From NCBI GenBank assembly GCA_013397455.1, contig VYZB01000375.1, forward strand, positions 356,158 to 420,157: 64,000 nt of DNA, given 5' to 3'. Shown one piece after another: positions 34,881 to 46,422 of the stretch. Both the position numbers and the translations under genes were made by a program. Origin of the DNA: Crotophaga sulcirostris (lineage: Eukaryota; Chordata; Aves; Cuculiformes; Crotophagidae). The notes under the pieces were generated by a model. It was not told the origin of the DNA, did no database searches, and saw nothing but the letters and a program-made list of their open reading frames with translations. The number at the start of each line of letters is the position of its first letter. Position 1 is the first letter of the stretch.

Positions 34881-35599
34881 TATGGATTGCAATGTTGACA
34901 CGATGAAGACAGATGGAAAATGTAGTGCCTTCTGGAAATTATCTTTTACATTCCTCAAAGAAAATATCTAAGCATGGATCCTGGTATCCTATGGTCAGTC
35001 TGCAATGGGGAGAAAAACTCAAATCCCTGTATGTCCTGAGCAGTAGTTGACAGCATCATGGACAAGAACAGACCACTCCAGCCTAGGAAAGTGACCTAAT
35101 GAAGCAGCGTTTTTTTGGCATCTGCATCCCAGTATGAAAGGGGCAAGAGAACCCTTTTCCCACCACAGATGCAAAGGCTGTCTGACAGAGAAAGGAAGAC
35201 CTACTCAGGTCTCCTAGGCAATTTCTAGGATACATCTCTGCGTATGGTATTTTCTGGCATATTGCCCCTCAGCATCACCTTTTAGTCAATGCCTAAATTT
35301 ATAACCTGGACCATAATGGTACTGCAATAAGTTTATATCTTTAAAGCATCCTCTATTGTTAGTGAAAAGAAGATCAACAGCATAGTTTTAAAAAACAAAG
35401 GGAGAGAGGGAAAAGAGTCTCCTGACATCCTCAGAGGACTCAGCAGAATCTGATGAAGCCCAGCCTGCTTTAAATGACAAAAGTTGGGGGAAGCTATCAG
35501 GCAGAAACACACTCACACTGGCAGTCAGGTTCAAGCCTCTTCCCCCTTCCTCATCGCAGAGCCTTTATCCTCTTGCCAGAAGCCTGCCTGCAGGCAACA
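34881..35599. other. Non-coding DNA, no gene seen
   Basis: No exon or repeat is supported. The text resembles ordinary AT-rich avian intergenic or intronic sequence. Confidence 0.45.
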
Positions 35600-36390
35600 T
35601 CCAGCTTTCTAATAAAGCAGCTCCTTTGTCAATGACAGTAATGATTATCTCCTACAGCTGCCCGTGGTGTTGCATTTTGTAACACAATTTGGCCGCCTTT
35701 GGCCCCGGTTACTTCTATTTAACGTACTGCAGGGGGTTCACTGTTTGATCTCTAATTGATATAATTGACTGGGAATAATCAGGGCAGCTTTATAGATTTT
35801 TATTGATAGCTAATTTTCCTTCATCCATTGTTTAATTTGATAAGACTATAACCTAATTTATTGCCACTCTGATAGGGATCCATTACCCTTTTGACAAATG
35901 CTTCTGGGGCCCACTTGTCAGCAACTGATTTGAAAGAGCTGTTAAGCCCACAGAGCTCATCATTAGTTAATGGCAGTTTAGAAAGCTAATGGCATTATAA
36001 ATTAAGATCAATAAGTACATGGAAATTACAGTTGTTCAGCAAGACACCACTATATTATTAAACAAACATAATCCTGTACCTTTGGTTAATGCACACACAG
36101 GGAGCTTCCGAGTGAGTTTCAGAGCCGAATAAAGCCAGGTGATTAGCAAAGGAGGAGCCCTTCTCTGGTGCTGGAATTGCCAGACTAATTCCTAAAGGAT
36201 CTTTGCAAGAAAGGAAAGAAGCCAGCACTGCTTTATTTTGCTGTATAAGCAACCCGAGGCCTCAAAACACCCTCACACAAAACAATACTCCTCTCGCTTC
36301 CTCGGGTTTTGATCTGCTCCAACAACACTTTCAAATGCATAATACAAAATCAGCAAAGGAGAGGCTTTTGGATTTATCCCAGGGATAAAG
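35600..36390. promoter_or_regulatory. Candidate developmental enhancer-like block
   Basis: The densest run of homeodomain-type cores in the window: CTCTAATTGATATAATTGAC, TAGCTAATTTTCC, GTTTAATTTGATAAG, CATTAGTTAATGGC and GCTAATGGCATTATAAATTA. In between are NFI-like TTTGGC/GCCAAA-style words (ATTTGGCCGCCTTTGGCCCC). It is free of repeats for nearly 800 bases and contains no open frame of note. Composition of this kind is typical of conserved vertebrate developmental enhancers. Conservation itself was not tested. Confidence 0.42.
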
Positions 36391-36834
36391 AAAAGCAAAC
36401 ATGGTATCTCTTGATACTTTTGCATAGCTTCCTCTTAATTCCTCACAAAGCTTGATTGGCATTGAGTGATGTTTGATCACTTTAGGCCAAAGCAGGCTGA
36501 TGTGCATGTTGAGATTTTTCCCAGTGAGGCACTGTGATCTAATGAATACAGCAAAGAATGGGATGTCAGATAACTTGGGCTCAACTTTGGCTTCACCACT
36601 GGTTCAGTATAGGATGTTGTACAAGTGGCTTGGTCTCCGACACCTTTGTGCAAGCTCAGTCTCTCTCAGCTACCTAGATTGAGGGTTAGGCATTTCAGAC
36701 AAGGGTGTCTCATTCTGGGTTTAGTACAAAACTTCAGCCTGAGACACGTGTCTAGATCTTGACCTAATATAAATAACTAGGGTTCAAGCAAGCATAGGAG
36801 GAAGGGATAAGATGTGTGACATAAGAGTAAGAAG

Positions 36835-37138
36835 AAAGCTGGGAGGGACTTTTGACAAGGACATGTAGTGATAGGATGAGGGGGAATGGCTTTAAATTGG
36901 AAGAGGGAAGATTTAGACATTAGGAATAAATTCTTCATTATGAGGGTGGGGAGACACTGAAACAGATTGACCAGAGAAGTTATGGATGCCTCTTCCCTGG
37001 ATGTTTTCAAAGACAGGTTGGATGGACTCTTGAGCAACCTGGTCTAGAAGGAGATGTCCCTGCCCAAGGCAGGTGGGTTAGAACTGGGTGATCTTTAAGA
37101 TCCCTTCCAATCCAAACCATTTGATGATTCTATGATAA
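36835..37138 (+). mobile_element. CR1 3' fragment, TTCTATGA-tail group
   Basis: It begins GGGAGGGACTTTTGACAAGG, then ATAGGATGAGGGGGAATGGC. The GAAGATTTAGACATTAGG, CCTGGATGTTTTCAAAGACA and GGTTGGATGGACTCTTGAGC blocks follow in order, with a single GATTCTATGAT octamer at the end. The ORF2 C-terminal frame is interrupted. The sequence matches the copies at 49785 and 56946 more than the TACTGTGA group. Confidence 0.92.
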
Positions 37139-40100
37139 ATGCAGCAATAACTTAAGATCTGGGTGACTTGTGGAAGATACACACTTTCCCACTGACTATC
37201 TAAGATATCTATGCCAAATGAATTGCTCACTTAGGTGAGTCATTGAATGCTCTCATGGACCCTTGATACAGACCAGAAGTGGACAACTGAGTTTGTCAGG
37301 TACCTAAACATCTCCCCTGCCCTCTGAGAGGGTCTGACGTTTTCAGCATAGGGATATCTGATCCTGCCTTGAAAAAGATTCTCCTCTGAAACAGATCCTG
37401 GATGCTCTGATTTTTATCACAATGTATTCCACTTAACTGGCATCAGCTTTGCTTTGCTTAATATGCATGATAAGATGAACAATGTGCCACAGCCACCCTG
37501 GCTATGATGACGTTAGAGGAGCTCCACCAACAGTGGACTGGTCTCATGACCTGCTCCTTGACTTTGTGTCCTACTTTGGTGCTGATTGGATGCAGTGGGC
37601 TTTTGCAAGTCTGAAATCTCTTCTCATGCTAGTTCAATTCTGATGAAAGTCTAAAGACCGGGTTAGAACAACCCTTTAATATTTACTTCAGAGCAGGTGA
37701 GGACAGAAATGGGCTCCCTTGCTTCCACAGAGCCCTTGCCCTGATCACTTCTCCCTCTCCTGTTATCCCAGCCTCATTCAGACATGACTGGTGGGTAAAT
37801 CTTAGTGATCCAGTTACTGACTCCTGACGTATTGAGGTCCTTCTGACTGTATAATTTCATTTTTAAGACGATCAAGATAAGACAGACTACTAAACTTGTC
37901 AGCAGCTCGTCCGTATTGGCAGCCCGTTTGGTTGATTTAGGGATAATCAGCTTATTGGGAAGAAAGACTATTGGGAATTTTAGTTGTTTCCTTAATGAAA
38001 TAGTAGCTCTTCAGTCAGAAGTTATTTACAGTGATCATACTCCTAGCAATAGGGATGAAATATTATGATTCTGTTTATTCTGTGGTTAGCTTGCAAAAGT
38101 TAATGCTGGGTTATGTCAAAGTATTGACCCAGAAATACATTTTATTTCCTAAGTTGAGGTTCAGTTTATAATACTCAGTCATCTCAAAATGAAGATTAAG
38201 TTCTATACAACATTTTGAGGCAGAAGGAAAATATGGGCAATATCTATCTTAGTATGTAGTCTGGACAGAAAGGATTGGATTTGTAAATTGAAATGATCCA
38301 TGCTGAAGTCCTAGCATCCATGTTGAGCCATTTCAGAGGGATTTCACTTCAGTCGAGTTTGATCCCGTTTCTATTCATGGTTAGAAAACATATGGTACAA
38401 TTCTGCATTTTATCTTCTGGTTTAATTTCATTTGAAAGTAATCCTGTTTATGCACTCTGAGACCAAGTGAACCAATGAATTCTGATCAACTAAAGTGCAT
38501 TAAGTAGAGATGATCAAGTGAGTCACAGCAAAAGGGCACTCCAAATTCCCAGGAAACAAATACAGATATATATTGTTATTTTAGGCGTTGCCAGATAGTC
38601 ATCTGCTTCAAAATCACCCTCTTAAGAAGGTCTGTTTCTTTCTATTGACAACAGGAAGAGTTTAGATAACTGGATCAGGCTTAGGCATGTAATTCTTTGA
38701 CACCTGTATTATAGCAGATAAATATCCTTATTTATCTGGTAACAGCAATGGATCTGAATCCTCTATAGGGCCTTATTGGCCAAAGCACCATAAGACACAT
38801 GTAGTGAGATATAGATGTGCCCTTCATGCTAAACATGCAAGGCAGAGCTCGAATAGGTGAGGGAGAGGATAAATTAAATAACCCAATCGTTCAATGTGCA
38901 TGAAAACTTAGTAATGAAACAGGGAGACTTCAAAACTGACATCTACTTTTTAAATACATTTTTTTTATCTTCCCAATAAATTGATACAACTCCAGTGAAT
39001 TTAGGATATTTTAACACAATGGAGATTTAGTCATTGCTCCTGAAAGTTGCTCAGTGTAAAAGTGGAACTTTGATATATGAATTTGATCCGGGTAGATCTC
39101 ATCATCACCAGCAGGTGAGTTTTCACTGCTGGCTCTTGTTACCAGTGCAAAGACATGGTGGCAGGGGAAGCAGACCTGATGATCTGGAATTGGTTTGGCC
39201 CACCATTGACAGAAGGAACATCAATGAAATTTGCTTTCTTACAGCCGAAGAGCAAGGAGTGTAAAGGGACCGAATTCATCATTGGGTGATTTGTATCTTG
39301 GAGTTGACTTCAAGGGGAACACTGGATGTAGACTAAAAAAAGTATTTATATTGCTGTTGGGTTAGACTGAAGAGCCACCGATACGTCCAGAAGAATAAAG
39401 CACAGTCCCTTCAGAAGGTTGTCTATATTCTCTCACCAAGGATTTACAAGAAACATTGAACAGGGCAAAGATGGGAGATTAATCCTAACCTCATTCTGCT
39501 CTTATACCTGTGCAGATCAGGAGCAACTCTACCAATGCTTTTGAGTTGGTTACAATGCTCTGCATAACGCTGAAGTCCACTGAATTTGGTGGAACAGATT
39601 GTCCATGTTGCAGAAATACGTGTGCAATTGTTATCCTGAAGTCATTTACATCACCTGCACGTCAGTGAAGCTATGTACAAGGAGATATGGGATGCGAAAG
39701 TACTTTGAAAGACATAAAAATGTAACTGTCTCATCATTTCCTTATATAAACTGGTTTTTGTCTCATCCTACTTACTGTAGTCTCATGACTCTACTCTCAG
39801 CTCAGGAACTGGGTCTTCCTGCCCCACTAGTTTTGGTACAAAAAAGAAATTTAGGCTCCTAAAACTCAACTTGCAAAGACTTTACAGCTCAGAAAACTTT
39901 GAAGCAAACTCTGTCTCTCTTCTCCCATTCAGTGTCACAGCAGTAAAATGCAAAGCCAAGGAACCTCCATCCTCTAATGCTTCTCCTGGACCCAAGGCAA
40001 CAAAACTGGCCCCAAGACAGTAAAACTGTGACTGTTTGTTCCCTAACGAAACGGAACCAAGGGAAGAGTCACAGGGAGAAGCATGGGGTGGTGGTGGAGG

Positions 40101-40239
40101 GAGGAACTAAACTGCCTGTTCACTTGAAATAAAGCAGTGAAGATTATGAGACTCATGTACAATTCTCCACGGTCCCTAAAGTCTCTTGCGAAAAGGTAGA
40201 AATGAACTAATTTATTAGTAAAATCACATCAGGAGCAGT
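37139..40239. other. Non-coding DNA, no gene seen
   Basis: Over 3 kb with no transposon and no supported exon. A CAG/GTGAGT donor-like word occurs at about 39111-39119 but no matching acceptor and frame could be assigned. Confidence 0.5.
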
Positions 40240-40490
40240 AATTTCATGTTAGTGAATTTACATGTAATAACATTAGATTTCCAGCCCTCCATATCAGCAC
40301 ACTGTGGCCCTCTTGGATGATGAATGAGCTGCCTAAAGAAAGATGATGGTTTGATTGTTTTCACAGTGAACGGATCAGCATTTTAATTTCTTGCCTCTGT
40401 GTTTATTGCTTATTTGGCCCCTTGCTCAGCTTGTAAAAACTTGGCTAAATGGAAATGAATAAATGTAATTACTGCGGGTGACAGTGGTAA
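40240..40490. promoter_or_regulatory. Candidate conserved non-coding block
   Basis: A repeat-free stretch with a TGTAATAACATTAG core, a CATTTTAATTTCTTGCC word and GAATAAATGTAATTACTGC, the last including a TAATTA palindrome. It resembles the 35600-36390 block in composition, though it is shorter. It is called by pattern only. Confidence 0.3.
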
Positions 40491-43084
40491 TCTGTGTGGG
40501 TTTTTCATATTGCCTTTGCCAACGTTAATCTAATCACTAGAGAATATGTGTCACTGCACAAATACACTGACAGAAAGCAGAGTCCTCCGTCAGTGCCAAA
40601 GATACGGAGGCTGGAAGGAGTTCCTGCTGGTGGGGGTCTGTTGCCAGCACAAGGTTTTAGTGCACTGGACTATAGATGATATATATTATCACCTTTATGT
40701 ATTATACAACCTGCCTAGGAGGAACCACAGTGACACAAACCAGTGCTGGACCTGAATGCAAGTATTTCCCAAACATTATTGCCTTTCAGATCTCTCCAAG
40801 AAGCTTGACAGTGGCTATGGGTGTTATGGTCACCCTTCAGATGATATCTGGCCCCTACTTCTCTGCCTCTGAGCTCCACTGGGTACAAGCCTGTCTTATC
40901 TTATCTATGGGTGGCACAGGTTTAGATGGAGCCATGGCTGTAGGACTGTGCCACTATTTATTTTTACAGTAACATGTGAAAAAATGTACATCAGAATAAC
41001 AGACATGCTGCCTAAGGCTTTGTTGGGCTCTGAGAAAAGAGGTCTGGGGCCTAACGAAGTGTGTAGACCTGCATTTGAGGAGATATCATCTCCATGTTAC
41101 TAATGGGTAACAGGAATTCGGAGGGGTTAATTTATTTTCCAAATATCACTCAAGAAGTGGGATTCAGCTCCAGGACTAAACATCTGCATTTAAATACGTA
41201 TACACTTGCACAAGTGTATAGATGTGAACCAGGTGTTGAAGCTCCTGTTCTAGTCAATGGAAATCACAGGGGGATTCAGCTACCTGTGCAGATACTTAGT
41301 GCCGTTTAAAACATCCAGAAGTTGTCTTCATGGGCCTGGTAGATGTGATGGAGGACTAAAGGAACACTTACATCATTCTCATAAAATAGCTGGGGAGGCC
41401 TGGAAGGACAATCCCCCACCTATACTTAGACAATGGAGACTAGAGGGCAATTCAGCTTCCCCAGACTGGATATCTATTTTGAGATAAGCAGAACTACTCT
41501 TTCAGTTTTGTAGTTTGGATCCTCATTGATTGTAACGAGTGCATAGACAAGTCAGCTGTTCCTTTATTAAACCATTTGAGACACCTTAGGGTGCTCCAGC
41601 TGGCCTCTGGCTGACAGTCACAAAAAACTCTTATAATTTCATTAGCATGTTAGTATCTTGAATGTGCTGGGCAGTCTCAAATGGCACCAGATGTCTAAAT
41701 CTGGGCAGTTCTGTCTGTCAATACCCCTATTAATGCTTTTATTTTTGATACCTTCGCTTAGGTTTGTGTGTTTGAATCTGAATCTTGCCTAATAAACTGA
41801 GATACAAAACAAGATGTCCTGACTCCCAGTCATGAAGTCTAACAGAGCTAGAGTGAACCCATATTCTTTTACGAAGCTGCTTGACAATATTCTTTATTCC
41901 CGAGCCTCCTGAGTGATCGTACTCACTTTAGATGGAGGCAGAGACATAATAAACAGGAAATCTTTGTTTAAGCTAAGCCTAATAAGGCTGAAGATTTTGT
42001 CCATATCTTGCTGAAACTGCACCTGGAGATAATTCATATATGTACAAAGTCACACTGAGGAGTATGTGGGGACTAATATACCTGAACACATGAAAGTTGG
42101 CATTCAAACACACATGTAGATCTGTGTGCTTTAGTGGTTATTAAAGAGATTTCTAATTCCACAGCTCAAAAATTTGCTGAAACTTAGTACTACAACCCCT
42201 TAAAAAGAAGAACAAAGTGGTATTTGCATGGGAATTGGTACCTCTCTTAGGCATGCTTTTCATGAGCTGACTATAGTTGTTAGTTATTTTGGTATGTTTG
42301 AGCTACTAAAGATAGTTATTCCTGAGGGAGAAGATAAACAAGAGGAGAAAAATGCTAGGTCCATGGACCCTCTACAAATTGTTGTTTCAATTGCCCATGT
42401 ATTTTATTGATAACGCAGAGAGGAAGTAAGAAAGACTGAAGAAGATTCAACAGTGACTCAAACCTCAATGATAAACCCTTAATGAAGCCTTCATGGCCTG
42501 AGGGTTGAACTAGGATCTAGCATGGCTAAGAGGAGATGAACAGCTTGATAATGTTTAATGTTAATGTTTAGGTTTAACCCTGGTAGGTAGCTAAGCCCTA
42601 CATAGCACTTGCTTACTCCTCTTCAGTGGGATGGATAAAAGTGAGAGAGCTCACGGGTTGAGATAAAGACAGTCAAATCAAAGACTGTGCTAAAATAAGT
42701 TAATTCACTACTTCCCATTAGCAGGCAGATGTTTAGCCATTTCCAGAAAAGCAAGGCTTCATCATTCATAAAGGTTACTTCAAAAGATGAACACAATAAC
42801 TGAACATCTCACACCCTCCCCCTCTCTTCCCCCAACTTTTATTGACGAGCATGACATCATGTGGTATGGAATATCTTTTTGGTCAGACAGGGTCAGTTGT
42901 CCCACCTGTGTCCTCTCCCACCTTCTTTTACATCCCTAGCCTACTCGTTGGTGGGGCACTCTGAGAGGCAGAAAGGACCTTGATTCTGTGTAAGCACCGC
43001 TCTAGTGTAACTAAAACATCTGTGTATTATCAATACGGAGTTTGTTACAAATCAGAAACATAACACCACATGACCTACTGTGAA
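40491..43084. other. Non-coding DNA, no gene seen
   Basis: The frames of 60-98 codons at 40494-40972 and 41094-41487 overlap one another and show no domain. A perfect palindrome at 41199-41220 is listed separately. Confidence 0.5.
41199..41220. repeat. Near-perfect 22-base inverted repeat
   Basis: TATACACTTG and CAAGTGTATA form a perfect 10-base inverted repeat around a CA spacer. Each arm holds CACTTG/CAAGTG, the half-site form used by NK2-class homeodomain proteins and some E-box factors. A regulatory role is inference only. Confidence 0.75.
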
Positions 43085-44195
43085 GACAATTGACCTGGAT
43101 TTCTCCAAGGCTTTTGATAGGGTTTCCAACAACCTCTTCCTTGAGAAACTGGTGTGTTATGGTCTAGACAAGTTGTCTGTGTGGTGGGTGGAGAACTGGA
43201 TGACAGGCAGCACCCAGGGGGTGGTGGTGAATAGTTCCTTTTCAAGCTGGCAACCTGTCACAAGAGGGGTCTCCCAGGGATTGTTATTGGACCCAATGCT
43301 GTTTAATATCTTCATACGAGGTCTGGGTGATGGGATCAAGTGTACCCTGATGAAGTTTGCGGATGATGCTAAACTCAAGGGAGGAGTGAACATTTCGGAA
43401 GAGAAAGCCATCCTTCAGGAAGACCTGGCTAGGCTGGAAGAATGGGCTAACAAGAATTTTATGAAGTTCAGCTAAGGCAAGTGTAAGGTCTTGCACCTGG
43501 GAAAACATAATCCAGGAGCAGAGCACACGCTGAGACCTACCTGACTGGGGAACTGCTCTGTGGAAAGGGAACTGAGAGTCTTGGACAGAAAACTCAATGT
43601 GAGTGAACAGTATGCTGCTGTGGCAGAGAAAGCCAACGGGATGCTGGGTTGCATCAATAAGGGCATCACCAGCAGAGATAAAGAAGTCATTATCCCACTC
43701 TACTCAGTGCTTGTCAGGTCACACCTGGATTACTCTGTTCAGTTTTTGTCCCCGTTACACAAAAGGATGTGGACAGGCCAGAAAGGGTCCAGAGAAGGAC
43801 CACAAAATGGATCAAAGAACTGGGAAGCCTGCCATATGAGGAAAGACTGAGACAACTGTTCCAGTATATAAAGGGTGTCTGCAAAGAAGATGGAGACTCC
43901 CTTTTAACAAAGAATCACATGGAAAAGGGGGGGGGGGTAATGCTAATGGGTTCAGGTTACTCCTGAGGAGATCCCAATTGAAACAAGAGGAATATTTTTC
44001 ACTAGGAGAACAATCAACCATTGGAATAATCTCCACAGGGAAGTGCTGGATTCCCAATATTGGATGCTTTTAAGATTAGAGTGGGTAGGGTGTTGGGCCA
44101 TCTTATCTAGACCATGCTTTTGTCAGAAAGGTTGGACCAGATGATTCCTGAGTTCCCTTCCAACCTGATGTTCTATGATTCTATGATGCTATGAG
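43085..44195 (+). mobile_element. Long CR1 copy with decayed reverse transcriptase
   Basis: The largest element in the window, about 1.1 kb. The frame from 43080 shows CR1 reverse-transcriptase landmarks: DLDFSKAFD (residues 5-13), VTRGVSQG (60-67, with S where the family usually has P), then FADD (93-96, bases 43356-43367), the catalytic aspartate pair. A TAA at 43473 replaces a lysine-type codon, after which the same frame continues (GKCKVLHLG and onward to RSHLDYSVQF). A frameshift near 43765 and an internal deletion near 43855 follow, and an 11-base G run lies at 43927-43937. The 3' UTR ends in GATTCTATGATGCTATGA. The element is 5'-truncated near 43085 and dead as a coding unit. Confidence 0.93.
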
Positions 44196-45365
44196 CTCTA
44201 CCCCATCCAAAACCAGTACAGCTGTAGAAGCTATCCTCTCTGAGTATTAACAAAACTCGTGACAGTTCTATCTGCTACAAGTCCATACGTGTCCTCAGTC
44301 ACTGAGCATCTCTCAATGCTTTGAGAAGCTTTGGTTACCTGCCAGCTGTAGGAAGTAGCTGAATGTCCAGACAGCGAGTGCTTTCATCTGTGGTCATTTC
44401 TGAATGGACTTGGCACTGTGTGCGACCAGTGCAAAAGTAAATGGAAGGAAGTTGACTTGCACAGGAAACAGAAGACCCAAATATGTTCATTTTACATTTG
44501 CAATGTGCCAGCCAGAGGATTTGTGAGTCCTGAAAAAAAAGAAACAGTATGGGTCATATGAATGCAACCTCAAAACCTCGGGAAGCTTCAGGAAGTTTCA
44601 TACTGTGCATGATTCCTCTCTTTTCCATCCTCACAAACACTGATAATGTCCTCAGTGTTGTCCTGAAATTGTATGAAAAAACTTGGCACGTGACCAGGGA
44701 GATTATAATTAGTAAAGACATGAAAAGAGAGAGAGAATGCTGGCACTTATTGCAAATGTAATACCAATTCAAAACCCAAGGGTGTTTTGGTGAAGCAGTT
44801 CTGGGAGTTAATGATACATGATGCTGTTAACGTCTTCATTCCTTGCTTAATTCAAGTGAGATGAATAACACCCTATAAAAACCCATTCATAAGAACATTA
44901 TCTGTCACTGGTTCTTCCCTTGGTGCAAGACAGGACAGGGAGCCAAAATTAACAGAGTAGGTCTTTGGCATTCCTAATATCTACAATTCACCATTCCACC
45001 TCCAGTTCCCTGAATTGTACACATGTACTAAAAACCCACACAAAATAATATTCGGTTTTAGAGTAGGAGAACTGAAGCACAAAGGTTGTATCTGTACTAA
45101 TAAATTGGACTTTTCCAGGACACACTCTGCCCTCAAGCCACCTGGCGTTATCTGGGTGTGACTCTGCTGTTAAAGTCTCTTAACCTCCAGAAGAAGGTGA
45201 TCACACCCAAACTTCCCACTGGCAATGGTCCACAAGTCATGCTAACTCCCACAATACTTCTGGGAATTGACTAGGAAGGGGATCACTTGTCAAATCTACA
45301 CTAGCAGGGTTCCAGTACCACCATGGTGATCGCCACTGCAGATGCACTGGGATAGGTGCATGAGA
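44196..45365. other. Non-coding DNA, no gene seen
   Basis: No exon or transposon is recognisable between the long CR1 copy and the next short one. Confidence 0.45.
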
Positions 45366-45452
45366 GATTTAGATGATGAGTTGGTGTTAGTGTTGGGTTA
45401 TATTTTGGACTCGATGATCTCAGAGGTCATTTCCAACCTTGTGATACTGTGA
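45366..45452 (+). mobile_element. CR1 terminal fragment, TACTGTGA-tail group
   Basis: TTTAGATGATGAGTTGGTG, TGGACTCGATGATCTCAGAG and TTTCCAACCTTGTGATACTG. This copy is cut back almost to the ORF2 stop codon, leaving the UTR and a single tail octamer. Confidence 0.9.
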
Positions 45453-45640
45453 TGAGATGATTTCTTCACTACCAGATAAGAAGTCAACAGCAGTTCTAGG
45501 ACCCGAGCTTTGACTGCCTAAGAATAGTTGCACCTGACACCTGCAATGTAGCATGTCTTAACTGCTCTTCCTAAATACAGCAATTTATACAGTTCTGCCA
45601 CTCCCTTGGTTTGTTTTCTGTAGGTCTGCACTGGATGGAT

Positions 45641-45935
45641 GAATCATAGAATCATTAAGGTGGGAAAAGACCTCGAAGATCATCAAGTCCAAACATCAAC
45701 CCCAAACCGCCATGCCCTGAAGTGCCGCGTCTACACATTTTTTGAGTGCCTACAGGGATGGTGACTCCACCACTTCCCTGGACAGCCTCTTCCAATGCTT
45801 CACCACTCTTTCAGTAATGTAATTTTCCTAATATTCAATCTAAATTTCCCCTACTGCACCTTGAGGCAATTTCCTCTCATCCTACCACTTGTTATTTGTG
45901 ATAAGACACCAACATCCACCTCGCTACAGTCTCCA
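45641..45935 (-). mobile_element. Diverged CR1 3' fragment, fourth subfamily
   Basis: The inverted tail GAATCATAGAATCATTAAGG is followed by GATCATCAAGTCCAAACATC, TGACTCCACCACTTCCCTGG and TTGAGGCAATTTCCTCTCAT. The block order matches CR1, but the UTR resembles only the copy at 60432-60749 in this window. No open frame of useful length remains. Confidence 0.87.
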
Positions 45936-46061
45936 GGTACTGCAACCGTCTTCAGCACAGCACTTTGTACCTTTCAGAACATGTTCTGTGGATTTCCAGG
46001 CTCACTTCTGTACTTCCCAGTGCTTTGAGGCCACCAGTCAGTGTGGGCAAACCCAGATATT

Positions 46062-46422
46062 CACAGTATCACACAGTATCACAATATTACAAGGTTGGAA
46101 AGGATCTTTGAGATCATTGAGTCCAACCTATAACCCAACACTAAAGTCAACCCATCATCTAAACCATGGTACTGAGTGCCTCATCCAATCTCCTCTTAAA
46201 CATCTCCAGGTATGGCAACTCCACCATCTCCCTGGGTAGCGCATTCCAATGGCCAATCACCATTTCAGTGAAGAATATCTTCCCAGTATCAAGTCTAAAC
46301 CTCCTCTGACAAGACTTGAGACCATGTCCTCTTGTTCTGTCACTGGTCACTTGAGAGAAGAGACCAACCCCTGCCTGACTACAACCTCTTTTTCGGTAGT
46401 TTTAGAGAGCAATAAGGTCTCT
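46062..46422 (-). mobile_element. CR1 3' fragment, TACTGTGA-tail group
   Basis: The inverted tail (CACAGTATCACACAGTATC) has a CA insertion like the copy at 26040. The antisense ORF2 C-terminus (46159-46350, 63 codons) is open to the same stop, ending ALSTMV. Similarity ends at about 46422 after AGAGAGCAATAAGGTC. This member carries more substitutions than its siblings (GGGTAGCGCA, CATCTCCAGGTATGG), so it is an older or divergent copy. Confidence 0.94.

Noticed and set aside
39111..39119. CAG/GTGAGT splice-donor-like word
   Set aside because: No acceptor or coding frame could be tied to it, and such words are expected by chance.
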